NCBI RefSeq assembly: GCF_900110245.1 | Contig: NZ_FOCZ01000002.1 | Location: 806,001 to 870,000 of the forward strand | Direction: 5' to 3' | Source: Niastella yeongjuensis | GTDB taxonomy: Bacteria; Bacteroidota; Bacteroidia; Chitinophagales; Chitinophagaceae | Length of the DNA: 64,000 nt | Part shown: positions 24,170-33,494 of the stretch, piece after piece | Position numbering within the stretch: position 1 is the first letter of the stretch | How the letters are laid out: every line of letters begins with the position of its first letter | Position numbers and translations under genes: made by a program | The notes under the pieces: model-generated | What the model was told of the DNA's origin: nothing | Databases searched by the model: none | The model's input: the letters and a program-made list of their open reading frames with translations, nothing else

Positions 24170-24865
24170 TTAGTTTATATTAAAAATCGTCAATTTTCCT
24201 GTAAAGGTGAAATTGGTAGAAGTTGGTTTTCCTGCATTAGGTATATTACCACCGGTATAGGCAGCTGTTGTGGAGGCTGCAAATTTCATAGAAATGTCGC
24301 CGGTTGTAGTATTGAAACTATCAACAGTTACATTAAAAGTGAGACCGGCACCACCGTAAGAGCTATTATAATATGCCTCATCACCATAAGGATCCAAATC
24401 ACTCCATTGTTGTCCACCATCGTAGTTGGTAATAGCCTTGGTAGCTGGATTATAGGTGAATTCTACCCATGCATATTCTTCCCCAAGCACATCACTGAGG
24501 CGTTGGATATAAATGTCATAACTACCGTCGCTATTTTTAATCGCCATTTGTGTTTGATAGCCGGTAGACTTGAATTTGTAAACACCGGTAACGGTTCTGG
24601 TAGCTCCTGAATTATCCGTGAAAGTGGTAACAGCTGTAATTGGCTCATCAGAACCCAATGAATTGATCACACCTTTCAATTGCTGCTGTAAAGCATCGTG
24701 ATAGCTTTTCAGTGTGTCGGTTGCAGTTTTTAAAGAGTCGTTTTGATTCTTTAAATCGGTTACCTGGCTTTTCAGGTCATCAATGTCGTCTTTCAATTTT
24801 TTGTTACAGGATACCAGAGAAGAACCAATAACGAATACACCGAAAATAATGAGTAACTTTTTCAT
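24170..24865 (-). CDS. Coiled-coil lipoprotein of unknown function
   Basis: About 231 residues from the ATG at 24865, chosen because it begins a lipoprotein signal (MKKLLIIFGVFVIGSSLVSC, lipobox LVSCNKK); the frame is open a further 23 codons upstream. Residues about 22-65 form a heptad coiled coil (LKDDIDDLKSQVTDLKNQND), resembling Lpp-like trimerising stalks. A beta-rich C-terminal domain follows (TYNPATKAITNYDGGQQWSD ... NFTFTGKLTIF). No named family recognised. Probably an outer-membrane-anchored stalked protein. Monocistronic. Confidence 0.75.
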   Translation of the reverse strand: MKKLLIIFGVFVIGSSLVSCNKKLKDDIDDLKSQVTDLKNQNDSLKTATDTLKSYHDALQQQLKGVINSLGSDEPITAVTTFTDNSGATRTVTGVYKFKSTGYQTQMAIKNSDGSYDIYIQRLSDVLGEEYAWVEFTYNPATKAITNYDGGQQWSDLDPYGDEAYYNSSYGGAGLTFNVTVDSFNTTTGDISMKFAASTTAAYTGGNIPNAGKPTSTNFTFTGKLTIFNIN

Positions 24866-25253
24866 CTCAATCTTTCTTTTTGAAGTAAAGGGGTTAAATA
24901 AATAAATGTCTACGGTAAATTTCTTATAGGGCAATAACAGGCCGTGCAGCTATGTATGCTACAGCGGTTCTTATTAAAAAGGCGATAATGCGGAGCTAAC
25001 TACTAAGTAATCTGATAAAATGGTGGCTGAAGTACGATGCCATTGTGTAAGAATTGTTTTTCATGGTATTGACTATTAGGGGGGCAGCTATCATTTAATG
25101 CTGCATTAATTTCGGGGCAAATATAATAGATCAATGTTGTGGATGCAAGCTCGTTATGCTAAAATGTTGAATACAATGCCTGAAATGCAGCTATAATGCC
25201 ATGGGGTATAGGAAAGATACTCATTTGGGCGGTAGTAGAACTACAATGTCCTG
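24866..25253. other. Spacer without recognisable gene
   Basis: 388 bp between the starts of the coiled-coil lipoprotein (leftward) and the end of the sigma-factor gene (leftward). It presumably contains the lipoprotein promoter, but no good TAnnTTTG match was found on the minus strand. Only a weak 5-bp stem (GCAGC...GCTGC around 25086-25106) was noticed. Confidence 0.5.
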
Positions 25254-25877
25254 TTACAGATTGCCCGGTAATGTGCTCAACAAGATAAGCGCAATGGGGA
25301 TCAGTTTTTCTTCGGTTAGTTCTTTACGTAAAACCTGCAGGGCTTTTCCAATATGTTTCTCTACCGTTTTAACGGAGATGCCCATTTCCTGTGCAATGTC
25401 TTTATAGCTCATGCTGCCATAATGGTTCAGCATAAAAGCCTGACGGCATTTTTCAGGAAGGGTATCGATGCTTTCGCGGATGCGGTTCTTTAACTCCCGT
25501 TGTTCGTAAGGGAACGATTGTGAAAAGGCAGCCTGTTGCTCATGTTGCAGTATGGCCACATGATGCGTATCGCGCGAAAGCTGATCTCTTAAATACGTGG
25601 ATACTTTATACTTTACGGCGTTGGTTAAGTAACCAATAATATTCAGGTCGCCCGGCAGTTCATGCCGCCTGGTATATAAACTTACAAATACATCCTGCAG
25701 AATATCTTTAACCAGCTCCCGGTCTTTTAAAATGCTATAAGCCTGGTTGGTGAGGGGCAGCACGGTATTGTTATACAACAGTTCAAAAGCTTTTTCATCG
25801 CCCTGTCGTATGGCAGTCCATAAATGTGAAGCTGTATGGTTGCTACTTGTAGAGATGTTGGCTGATTTGGCAAGCAA
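25254..25877 (-). CDS. ECF-type RNA polymerase sigma-70 factor (FecI-like)
   Basis: About 208 residues. Region 2 is seen at WTAIRQGDEKAFELLYNN ... VKDILQDVFVSLYTRR and region 4 at TLPEKCRQAFMLNHYGSMSY followed by KDIAQEMGISVKTVEKHIGK. It is divergent from a fecR gene and belongs to the Bacteroidota SusCD-controlling sigma/anti-sigma pairs. No ATG gives a sensible N-terminus: the frame opens at 26060 inside the fecR gene, so an internal non-ATG start is inferred, with TTG at 25877 (giving (M)LAKSANIS) the best placed. A short hydrophobic C-terminal tail (PIALILLSTLPG) is also typical of these sigma factors. Confidence 0.85.
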   Translation of the reverse strand: MLAKSANISTSSNHTASHLWTAIRQGDEKAFELLYNNTVLPLTNQAYSILKDRELVKDILQDVFVSLYTRRHELPGDLNIIGYLTNAVKYKVSTYLRDQLSRDTHHVAILQHEQQAAFSQSFPYEQRELKNRIRESIDTLPEKCRQAFMLNHYGSMSYKDIAQEMGISVKTVEKHIGKALQVLRKELTEEKLIPIALILLSTLPGNL

Positions 25878-26014
25878 AAGTATCCGCAATATAAAAAATC
25901 TCAATATTATCTTATGATGAACATTTGGTAAACTTAAAATGAAATCACATTTTTTATGGGGAAAGGCATGGGGGAAAATTTCGGGTTGTGAGATAATGAA
26001 TGAAAGCGCCCTGC

Positions 26015-27052
26015 ATGACAAAAGACCGGTTACAATATTTACTCGACAGGTTTCTGACAAATACGGCTACGGAAGAAGAGCTGCAGGAGTATGCTGACTG
26101 GTACCGGCAACAGGGGGAAACAGGTGCGCCGTTATTTGGGAACGAAAGCAACGAACCGGCCATTGAATACAAAAGCAGCCTGTTCAGGTCAATAATAAAT
26201 AATATACAATTGGTTGAATATGAGCAACGGCAAGGGGCTGTTGTCCGGCGGATACGGTTTATAAAAATTGCCGCCGCCGCACTGGTGGTAATTACCGGAA
26301 CGCTCGTATTATATAATAGCCTTTCAACAAAATCAGCTGCCAGCGCTGCGGGGAAACCAGTGGTGGCACAACTGCCCGTTGTAAATATGGTGATCAAAAA
26401 GAACACCAACCCGGGCCAGGATACGCTTACCCTACCCGATAATTCAATAGTACTGTTAGCACCTGGCAGCAGTATCCGCTATCAGGAACACTTTGAAGCC
26501 CATGCCCGCAATATACAGTTGCAGGGGCGCGCACTTTTTGAAGTTTCACATGATTCCACCAAACCTTTTACTGTAACCGCCAATGGTTTTGCAACCACCG
26601 CGTTGGGTACCCGGTTTATTGTAGATGGTACCCGGCACGTTGTTTCTATCAGGCTGTTAAAAGGAAAAGTAGTAGTGAATGCTACTGCTGATGCAGGCAT
26701 GGCCTTACAAAAGGTGTATTTAACACCGGGGCAGGAATTGCGGATCAACACGGCTACCAAACATTTTGACAGAATAAATACCGGAAGCAAACAACTGTCC
26801 AACAGGATGACCGATGGCGATAATGGCGTTGCGCTTTCCTTTGAAAAAACGAGCCTGGCTGTGGTTTTCGAACGGCTAAGCAAATACTATAAAACCCCCA
26901 TCCTATACGATAAAGCTGAAGTACAAGGCTTGTCGTTCACGGGCGATTTTGGTCCGGCTGATGAACTGGACCTGGCGCTTAAAGTGATCTGCAACATTAA
27001 CCACTTGTCATTCAAAAAAGAGCAGGATCGTATTGTAATTAGTAAACAGTAA
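26015..27052 (+). CDS. FecR-family anti-sigma factor
   Basis: About 345 residues. The N-terminal cytoplasmic part is TKDRLQYLLDRFLTNTATEE, with one membrane segment (RFIKIAAAALVVITGTLVLY). The periplasmic FecR domain is LPDNSIVLLAPGSSIRYQ ... IQLQGRALFEVSHDSTKPF ... TTALGTRFIV, and a C-terminal secretin/TonB short-N-terminal-like region follows (VVFERLSKYYKTPILYDKAE). It senses substrate occupancy of the SusC partner and releases the sigma factor. The start could also be the ATG at 26000; 26015 gives the usual family N-terminus. The partner sigma gene is divergent with about 137 bp between starts. Confidence 0.88.
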   Translation: MTKDRLQYLLDRFLTNTATEEELQEYADWYRQQGETGAPLFGNESNEPAIEYKSSLFRSIINNIQLVEYEQRQGAVVRRIRFIKIAAAALVVITGTLVLYNSLSTKSAASAAGKPVVAQLPVVNMVIKKNTNPGQDTLTLPDNSIVLLAPGSSIRYQEHFEAHARNIQLQGRALFEVSHDSTKPFTVTANGFATTALGTRFIVDGTRHVVSIRLLKGKVVVNATADAGMALQKVYLTPGQELRINTATKHFDRINTGSKQLSNRMTDGDNGVALSFEKTSLAVVFERLSKYYKTPILYDKAEVQGLSFTGDFGPADELDLALKVICNINHLSFKKEQDRIVISKQ

Positions 27053-27082
27053 AAATCTAACAGTTATTATCAAGGCAAACTA

Positions 27083-27098
27083 TCCGCCAGCTGGCGGA
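27083..27098. promoter_or_regulatory. Perfect 16-bp palindrome between fecR and susC
   Basis: TCCGCCAGCTGGCGGA is perfectly self-complementary and lies 36 bp before the susC ATG. The second sigma/fecR/susC locus has a different perfect 16-bp palindrome in the same position (44254-44269). Candidate attenuating or mRNA-processing hairpin, or a mobile intergenic repeat. Confidence 0.5.
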
Positions 27099-27133
27099 CA
27101 GGCAGCCTATTGCACAAAACCGAAATTATACAA

Positions 27134-30100
27134 ATGAAAACAAGCACGAAATGGTTGAGATGGGTTGTATACCTGGGACTGGTGGTCCTGGCTATACCAG
27201 CCTTCGCCCAGCAATCCGCGAGAATAACGGGTATCGTACTCGATGAAAGCGGAGACCCCGTAGCCGGTTCCATCGTATCAGTGAACCCAAGCGGAACTAC
27301 GGATACCATACGCACGTATACCGACAAGAACGGAAATTTTGCCCTGCAAAACTTAAAAGCCGGTAACAAATACGACGTACTGGTGAAAAGTTTTGGGTAC
27401 AAGGATTTTATTAAGCGTTCATTTGTGGTTACTCAAACCGATAACAACAGTTTATTCGTTCGTATGGCGCCTACTTCAAATATTCTGGATGAAGTGGTGG
27501 TCTCTTATGGAACGCAGCGCCGGTCCATGGTAACGGGTGCTGTGGCACAACTGAAATCAGATCAGTTACAGGATATGCCGGTATCCCAGTTTGCACAACA
27601 GTTGCAGGGAAAGATAGCGGGTGTTCAGGTCAATCAGTTCAGCGGTCAGCCGGGCCGGGGCATCGGGTTTGTTGTACGAAGCTCAGCCTCCTTTTACAGC
27701 AGCAATCAGCCGCTGTTTGTGGTAGACGGTATGCCGGTGACCGGTAGTATCAATAATATCAATCCATCGGAAATAGAGAGCTACAGCTTTTTGAAAGACG
27801 CTTCTGCCACTGCTCTGTACGGTTCAAGAGCCGCCAACGGCGTGGTGCTCATTACCACCCGCCATGCCAAAGCAGGCAATTCCAGTGTGGAAGTGTCTTC
27901 TTATTATGCGGTTCAAAAAATACCCAATGAGCGGATACCCAAAATGATGAATGCAAGGGAGTTTGCTACATTCATGAAGCAACGTGGAGAAGATGGCCTG
28001 AAATATGAACCGGGTTATAAAATAACAGCAGACTATCACGCCGCCTACGACAACCCTGATCAATACGGAGAAGGCACCAACTGGTTCAAGTTGTTGACAC
28101 GCACAGCCCCTATGAGCAATGTCGATGTGGTTATGCAGTCGGCCCGTGAGCATTCTTCTTCCTTATTCATGGTTGGCTACCAGGAGCAGCAGGGGGTTAT
28201 CATAAACAACGGGACTAAATTATTCTCGGCGCGTTTCAATCATGATATCTCGGTAATAAATAACAAATTGAAAATGGGTGTGAACCTGGCACCCAGTTAC
28301 CGCATAGATCATAACAACCGGTTAGGTACCGATGGGGTGGGTGGTTATTTCGAACGCTTTTTCGAAGCAAGCCCGCTGATATCACCCTATAATCCTGACG
28401 GCACCTACGTACGCAATGTGGCATCGCCCGGTATGGTGGCCTATATCAACCCACTGGCTACCTATAACCTTACCAATGATGATTATTATACTACCCGGTT
28501 ACTCGGTAATGCCTACCTGAACCTGGAGGTTATTGACGGTTTGTTTATTAAAACAAATGTGGGTATAGACAAGGGTGGAGAAACAAGAAAATATTTTCAA
28601 CCCGGGTTGGTGACAGCTACGGCAAACCAGACAACCGGTACCAGCGAGGCGGTAGACAATTATTCCTGGACGGCAGAGGCCAACCTCGAGTATAAAAAAA
28701 CCATTGCCAAAGACCATAACATAGAAGCGCTGGTAGGTTATTCAGCACAAAAATTCAACACCTACAGCAACACCCTTAACGGAACAGGTTATGCCCTGGA
28801 CGATATTCCTTATTTGAACCAGGCTACAAGCTTTACATCCGGTACGGGCAGTTTCAGCTCGGCATACTCTTTATTATCTACAATTGGCCGGTTGAACTAT
28901 AACTACAAAAAGAAATACCTGCTTTCAGCAGCCATCCGGCGCGACGGGTCGTCGAAATTCGGCACCGACAACCAATGGGGTAATTTCCCCTCTGTATCGG
29001 CCGGCTGGGTAGTCAGCAATGAGCCTTTCATGAATGCTATACCGGCTATTAACTTCCTGAAAATACGGGCAAGCTATGGTTTAACCGGTAACAATTTCTT
29101 TGGCGCCTACGATCCCCAGGCTACCTTCGCCACCTATTATAACGATTTCAATAACACGATAACACCGGGTTTGGCCATGAACAGGGTAGGTAACCCCTTG
29201 TTGGGCTGGGAGCGCAATAAGCAACTCGATATCGGGTTTGATATATATCTTTTCAATAACCGCGTGAACTTTACCTACGACTATTACCGGAAGATCACCG
29301 ATGGCCTCATTCAACAACGCGCACTTCCCACTTCTTCTGGTTTTACCCAGATCATTTCGAATGTGGGCGCGCTTAAGATGTGGGGACATGAATTCACGGT
29401 TAACACCACTAACCTGGAAGGCAAAAAGTTGAAATGGAATACCACGCTCGTTGTATCAGTAGACAGGAACCTCATCACCAACCTGGTTGACCCTGGCTAC
29501 ATCCGCCGGAATAATACCGTTTCGAGTGACTATTACCGCCAGCAGGTGGGCCATCACCTGGGTGAGTTTTACGGGTTCGTATTTGAGGGCTTGTATAAAG
29601 ATGCGGGCGACCTGGCCAAATCTCCCAAATACCAGGTTACAGCAGGCAATCCCAATGGTAATTCCGACATAGGTACCATAAAGGTAAAAGACATCAACGA
29701 CGATGGTGTCATCGATGATGTGAACGACCGCACTTTCATTGGCAATCCTACTCCGAAATTCACCGGTGGTTTGGTGAACCGTTTTTCCTACGGTCATTTC
29801 GATCTGAACATAGATATGACCTATTCAGTAGGGGGTAAAATACTGAATGCGGCCAAATGGGCTTATCAAACCAATATGGATGGCAGCCGTGTTCCCCTGG
29901 CTGCAGCGTTGGATTACTGGCGTTCAGAAGAGCAGCCCGGATCTGGCATGTATCCCCGCACCAAGACCAATACTACAGCCATGGGAAGACAAGTGAATTC
30001 CCAATGGATAGAGAATGGTTCCTACCTGGCACTGAAGAATATTGCATTGGGTTATACCATTCCATTGAAAAACGTTCCCTGGTTGAACAACTGCCGGGTA

Positions 30101-30262
30101 TATGCCTCCGTACAGCAGGCTTATATCTTCACAAAATACACGGGTATGAACCCCGAGGTGAATGTGGGTGGTTCCGATCAGACTGCGGGTGTGGGTATGG
30201 ACGAAAATGCTTATCCTATTCCAAGAACTTTTTCCATGGGTATAAACCTGTCTATTAAATAA
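27134..30262 (+). CDS. SusC/RagA-family TonB-linked outer-membrane transporter
   Basis: About 1042 residues from ATG 27134 (the frame also has a TTG at 27110). Signal peptide ending IPAFAQ, CarboxypepD-like domain (ITGIVLDESGDPVAGSIV), TonB-box region, plug with SYSFLKDASATALYGSRAAN, then the barrel with a C-terminal aromatic end (RTFSMGINLSIK). It is encoded directly behind fecR and before susD, so uptake is probably controlled by the ECF sigma factor at 25254. The downstream phosphodiesterase suggests phosphate-ester-containing substrate (inference). Confidence 0.95.
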   Translation: MKTSTKWLRWVVYLGLVVLAIPAFAQQSARITGIVLDESGDPVAGSIVSVNPSGTTDTIRTYTDKNGNFALQNLKAGNKYDVLVKSFGYKDFIKRSFVVTQTDNNSLFVRMAPTSNILDEVVVSYGTQRRSMVTGAVAQLKSDQLQDMPVSQFAQQLQGKIAGVQVNQFSGQPGRGIGFVVRSSASFYSSNQPLFVVDGMPVTGSINNINPSEIESYSFLKDASATALYGSRAANGVVLITTRHAKAGNSSVEVSSYYAVQKIPNERIPKMMNAREFATFMKQRGEDGLKYEPGYKITADYHAAYDNPDQYGEGTNWFKLLTRTAPMSNVDVVMQSAREHSSSLFMVGYQEQQGVIINNGTKLFSARFNHDISVINNKLKMGVNLAPSYRIDHNNRLGTDGVGGYFERFFEASPLISPYNPDGTYVRNVASPGMVAYINPLATYNLTNDDYYTTRLLGNAYLNLEVIDGLFIKTNVGIDKGGETRKYFQPGLVTATANQTTGTSEAVDNYSWTAEANLEYKKTIAKDHNIEALVGYSAQKFNTYSNTLNGTGYALDDIPYLNQATSFTSGTGSFSSAYSLLSTIGRLNYNYKKKYLLSAAIRRDGSSKFGTDNQWGNFPSVSAGWVVSNEPFMNAIPAINFLKIRASYGLTGNNFFGAYDPQATFATYYNDFNNTITPGLAMNRVGNPLLGWERNKQLDIGFDIYLFNNRVNFTYDYYRKITDGLIQQRALPTSSGFTQIISNVGALKMWGHEFTVNTTNLEGKKLKWNTTLVVSVDRNLITNLVDPGYIRRNNTVSSDYYRQQVGHHLGEFYGFVFEGLYKDAGDLAKSPKYQVTAGNPNGNSDIGTIKVKDINDDGVIDDVNDRTFIGNPTPKFTGGLVNRFSYGHFDLNIDMTYSVGGKILNAAKWAYQTNMDGSRVPLAAALDYWRSEEQPGSGMYPRTKTNTTAMGRQVNSQWIENGSYLALKNIALGYTIPLKNVPWLNNCRVYASVQQAYIFTKYTGMNPEVNVGGSDQTAGVGMDENAYPIPRTFSMGINLSIK

Positions 30263-30281
30263 ATCTTTCAAATCAGGTATA

Positions 30282-31829
30282 ATGAAAAGAATTGAGCTTA
30301 TTATCACCGGCTTTTTACTGATGGGAGCTACAGCCTGTAAAAAGGATTTTATAGAGCAAACTCCCGTTGATGCTTATACAGTCAATAATTTTTATAAAAC
30401 AGAGGCCCAGTTTCAGTCGGCCATCGTGGCGGCGTATGCCCCGTTGCGCGATGTGCTGGTGAACGATTATTTTACTTCTGAAATGCATTCAGACAATACC
30501 ATTTATCAGCCTTATGCTGACCAGGGTACGGCCTATTCGCAAAGAAGAAATATCGCAGACTTCACCAATACCTCTACCAACGCGTATGCGAACGCAACGT
30601 GGCAGCACAGCTATACAGGCATCAGCCGCTGCAATACCATTATAGAAAGCCTTCCTTTTCTGGAAACTATCTCCTCCGATTCGGTACGCAAGAGCATAGA
30701 CGGACAGGCCAAATTCCTGCGCGCACTTAATTATTATAAGCTGGTGCAACTGTACGGAGCGGTTCCCCTGTTCCTGAAAGTGATCACCAAAGCGGATGAT
30801 GCCTTTATTCCCAGAACAGCTGTAGACACTGTTTACCAGCAGATCATTGCCGATGCAAAAGATGCGATCGATGAACTGGCCCTTCCAAAATTCGCGCCAC
30901 CAGGCACTGCTACTAAAGGAGCAGCCACCATGTTACTCGCCGATGTGTATTCCCAGCAAAAGCGCTGGAGCGAAGTGGAAGCCTTGTTGAACACCCTGCC
31001 GGCTATGGGATATAGCTTGTATGCCAATTATGGCGACGCTTTTCTGCCTGCCAATAACACGGGTAAAGAATCGATTTTCGCCATCCAGTTCTTTGGTGGT
31101 ACTGCTACGGGTACTACACCTAATGCTACCACGCTGCATTTTATTCCCCGCAGTAAAAATACCGGATTACTCACTGGTATCGACAAACTGGATAATACCG
31201 GTTCGGGTGGCTGGAACACACCTTCCAGCGACCTCATCGCAGCTTATGAACCTAACGACGCACGCCTTGACTCCTCGATCGGCATCATAGAGGGTACCTA
31301 CGACGGAAGTTATTATATGACCTATTCAGCCGTTAAAAGCATTGTGAACTATAAACCTGCTGCCGGGAAGATCGGTATCCCTTACATAAAGAAATACCTG
31401 CATTCACCTTTGCCGGCCAGTACAGGCTCCAGTGATGATTTCCCTATTTACCGTTATTCAGAAGCATTATTGCTGCTGGCTGAAGCGTTGAATGAGCAGG
31501 GTAAGTCAGCCGATGCATTGGTACCTTTGAATAAGGTGAGAACAAGGGCCGGAATTACAACCACTACCACTACCGACCAGGCGCAACTGAGAAACATCAT
31601 CTGGCACGAACGCCGGGTAGAGCTGGCATTTGAAAATCATCGTTGGGAAGACCTGCTGCGCTCCGGAAAAACCAATGCCCTGGCCGTGATCAATGCGTTT
31701 GGCGTAAAGATCAGACAGGAAGTGAGCTATCTGCCAACTGACAGCCATGTGGTGAACGAACACAATCTTTTATTCCCGATACCACAAGGTGATTTGGACC
31801 TGAATAAGCTCTTAGAACCCAACCCGTAA
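30282..31829 (+). CDS. RagB/SusD-family surface-binding lipoprotein
   Basis: A 515-residue lipoprotein (MKRIELIITGFLLMGATACK, lipobox ATACKKD), the cognate SusD for the preceding SusC (20-bp gap). SusD features: DAYTVNNFYKTEAQFQSAIV, the TPR helix pair with DGQAKFLRALNYYKLVQLYG, and the C-terminal ERRVELAFENHRWEDLLRSG and FPIPQGDLDLN. Standard length for the family. It captures substrate at the surface and lids the SusC channel. Confidence 0.95.
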   Translation: MKRIELIITGFLLMGATACKKDFIEQTPVDAYTVNNFYKTEAQFQSAIVAAYAPLRDVLVNDYFTSEMHSDNTIYQPYADQGTAYSQRRNIADFTNTSTNAYANATWQHSYTGISRCNTIIESLPFLETISSDSVRKSIDGQAKFLRALNYYKLVQLYGAVPLFLKVITKADDAFIPRTAVDTVYQQIIADAKDAIDELALPKFAPPGTATKGAATMLLADVYSQQKRWSEVEALLNTLPAMGYSLYANYGDAFLPANNTGKESIFAIQFFGGTATGTTPNATTLHFIPRSKNTGLLTGIDKLDNTGSGGWNTPSSDLIAAYEPNDARLDSSIGIIEGTYDGSYYMTYSAVKSIVNYKPAAGKIGIPYIKKYLHSPLPASTGSSDDFPIYRYSEALLLLAEALNEQGKSADALVPLNKVRTRAGITTTTTTDQAQLRNIIWHERRVELAFENHRWEDLLRSGKTNALAVINAFGVKIRQEVSYLPTDSHVVNEHNLLFPIPQGDLDLNKLLEPNP

Positions 31830-31842
31830 TTGAAAACGTGTG

Positions 31843-33204
31843 ATGATACAGAGAAAATATAATCCGCTGGCAGCTATGCTGTCGTTACTATTGTTCCCTA
31901 TGTTGATATGGGCACAGGAACGCCCTGCGAAATACATTGTGTTGATCACCATCGATGGATTGCGTCCCGAGTTTTATCTGGACCCTTCCTGGGGTATGGT
32001 GAACCTGCGTCATTTGATGTCAGAAGGCGTGGCCGCAAAGGGAGTAAATCCGGTGTTCCCATCCGTTACCTATCCCGATCATACAACGATCATTACCGGC
32101 GTTACTCCGGCCAAACATGGCATTTACTTCAATGCGCCGTTTCGTCCGCGTGGCGAAGCCGGGCAGTCGTACGTATACTACGATTCCATTAAAACGGAAA
32201 CCTTGTTCGGGGCCATGAAAAAAGCCGGCCGCACAACTGCAGACATTATCTGGCCTGTAACGGTACATGCGCCCATCGACTACAATGTACCCGATATTGC
32301 CCAGCCGGGATCAAAAGACAGGCGCGGCATCACGGCAGACAATGTATACCCTGCGGATCTTTGGAAAACTTTGCAGGATAGTGCCGTTGGACAGTTGGAC
32401 GCATTGGACTGGAATATGTTCGATGATGAATTGGGCATGGATGAGAATATTGGCCGCATGGGTGCTTATCTTATCAAAAAACACAAACCGGGCCTTACAG
32501 CCATTCACTTTGCCGCCGCCGATCATTACCAGCATGAGTATGGGCGCGATGGGTATGGGGTCAGGGCTGCAGTAGCAGGCATTGACAGAGGTATAAAAAC
32601 CGTTCTGGAAGCCATTCGCCGGGCCGGTATTAAAGACAGTACTGCCATCATTGTTACCGGTGATCATGGGTTTGAAAATGTGTACCGCAATTTGCAACCG
32701 AATGTGCTGCTGAAACAACATGGTATACTTACTGATGTGCGCAACGACCAATGGCGCGCCCAGTTTTACCAGCAGGGCGGCTGTACCTTTCTGGTTTTGA
32801 AAGATCCGAATGATCAGCAAACGCTGTCTGCAGTGCAATCGTTATTGAAAGGGCTGTCCGACTCGTTAAAGCAATATTTTAAAGTGATTGACAAAAGTAC
32901 TTTAGAGAAAAAAGGCGCTTTCCCGGGCGCGGTGCTTGCTTTAACAGGACTTAAAGGAACAGGCTTTGGCAGCAAACAGGATGGCAATCTCATGGATGTA
33001 CTACCAGTAGTGAAAGGTAACCACGGTTTCTTTCCCGACCATAAAGAGATCCAGACCGGTTTTGTAGCTGTTGGTCCGGGCCTTAAGGCTGGTGTAGTGT
33101 TGCCGGAGATGAACCTCGTGGATATTTGTCCGTTGATCATTCACCTCACCGGTATACCGTTCAAGTCCATGGAAGGGAAGTTGTATCAGGAGATGTTTAG
33201 GTAG
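31843..33204 (+). CDS. Alkaline phosphatase superfamily nucleotide pyrophosphatase/phosphodiesterase (NPP type)
   Basis: A 453-residue secreted enzyme (signal LLLFPMLIWAQ). The fold starts KYIVLITIDGLRPEFY, with the first metal-binding Asp in DGLRPE. The nucleophile is Thr76 in FPSVTYPDHTTIITG, the NPP version of the alkaline phosphatase active site. Later metal ligands are AADHYQHEYG, VTGDHGFENV and KGNHGFFPDH. NPP enzymes hydrolyse nucleotides, dinucleotides or phosphodiesters such as glycerophosphodiesters. It is preceded by a GTG one codon upstream; the ATG at 31843 is chosen. Third gene of the susCD operon, so its product is likely to prepare or process the imported substrate in the periplasm or at the surface. 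Confidence 0.88.
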   Translation: MIQRKYNPLAAMLSLLLFPMLIWAQERPAKYIVLITIDGLRPEFYLDPSWGMVNLRHLMSEGVAAKGVNPVFPSVTYPDHTTIITGVTPAKHGIYFNAPFRPRGEAGQSYVYYDSIKTETLFGAMKKAGRTTADIIWPVTVHAPIDYNVPDIAQPGSKDRRGITADNVYPADLWKTLQDSAVGQLDALDWNMFDDELGMDENIGRMGAYLIKKHKPGLTAIHFAAADHYQHEYGRDGYGVRAAVAGIDRGIKTVLEAIRRAGIKDSTAIIVTGDHGFENVYRNLQPNVLLKQHGILTDVRNDQWRAQFYQQGGCTFLVLKDPNDQQTLSAVQSLLKGLSDSLKQYFKVIDKSTLEKKGAFPGAVLALTGLKGTGFGSKQDGNLMDVLPVVKGNHGFFPDHKEIQTGFVAVGPGLKAGVVLPEMNLVDICPLIIHLTGIPFKSMEGKLYQEMFR

Positions 33205-33283
33205 AGTTGATGGGGTTGACAGGTTAACATGTTGACAGGTTAACACGTTGACAGGTTGATAGGGTTGATGGAGTTGATAAAAG
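33205..33283 (+). repeat. Octad tandem repeats (NNGTTRAC)
   Basis: Directly after the stop codon: GGGTTGAC, AGGTTAAC, ATGTTGAC, AGGTTAAC, ACGTTGAC, AGGTTGAT, then AGGGTTGATGG and AGTTGAT. Related octads lie at 13361-13392, and an inverted piece at 33385-33411. Confidence 0.7.
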
Positions 33284-33307
33284 GTAACCTGATAAATATA
33301 TGGCAAT

Positions 33308-33349
33308 AGAGGCCAGAAGTAGGATCTCCTATTTCTGGCCTCTGTTTTT
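33308..33349 (+). terminator. Rho-independent terminator of the susCD-phosphodiesterase operon
   Basis: AGAGGCCAGAAGTAGGA (33308-33324) pairs with TCCTATTTCTGGCCTCT (33327-33343) with one G-T wobble, followed by GTTTTTT. Confidence 0.85.
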
Positions 33350-33384
33350 TGCAAGCCTCTTTCATGTCTGTCTTTGCCTTGTCA

Positions 33385-33411
33385 ACCTGTTAACATGTCA
33401 ACTCTACCCTG
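33385..33411 (-). repeat. Inverted octad fragment beyond the terminator
   Basis: TCAACCTGTTAACATGTCAA is the reverse complement of the octad array before the terminator. The terminator is therefore flanked by long complementary repeats. Confidence 0.6.
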
Positions 33412-33446
33412 ACTTTCATCATTTATCTCCTCAATTGAAAACCCCC

Positions 33447-33454
33447 TATATTTG
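33447..33454 (+). promoter_or_regulatory. -7 promoter element for the TonB-dependent receptor gene
   Basis: TATATTTG is an exact TAnnTTTG match 41 bp before the ATG at 33495. No convincing TTTG -33 element was found. An AAGGAG sequence at 33468-33473 is about 22 nt from the ATG, too far for a normal ribosome-binding site. Confidence 0.5.
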
Positions 33455-33494
33455 CGTTGTATTCTTAAGGAGATAACGAATCAACTGCTTATAT

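Noticed and set aside
25878-26060. ATG start at 26060 for the first sigma factor
   Set aside because: It would overlap the divergent fecR gene and add 61 residues with no sigma-factor similarity.
31830-31845. TGAAAACG near the susD/phosphodiesterase junction as a LacI operator
   Set aside because: Only a half-site with no partner at 33 bp and inside an operon gap of 13 bp.
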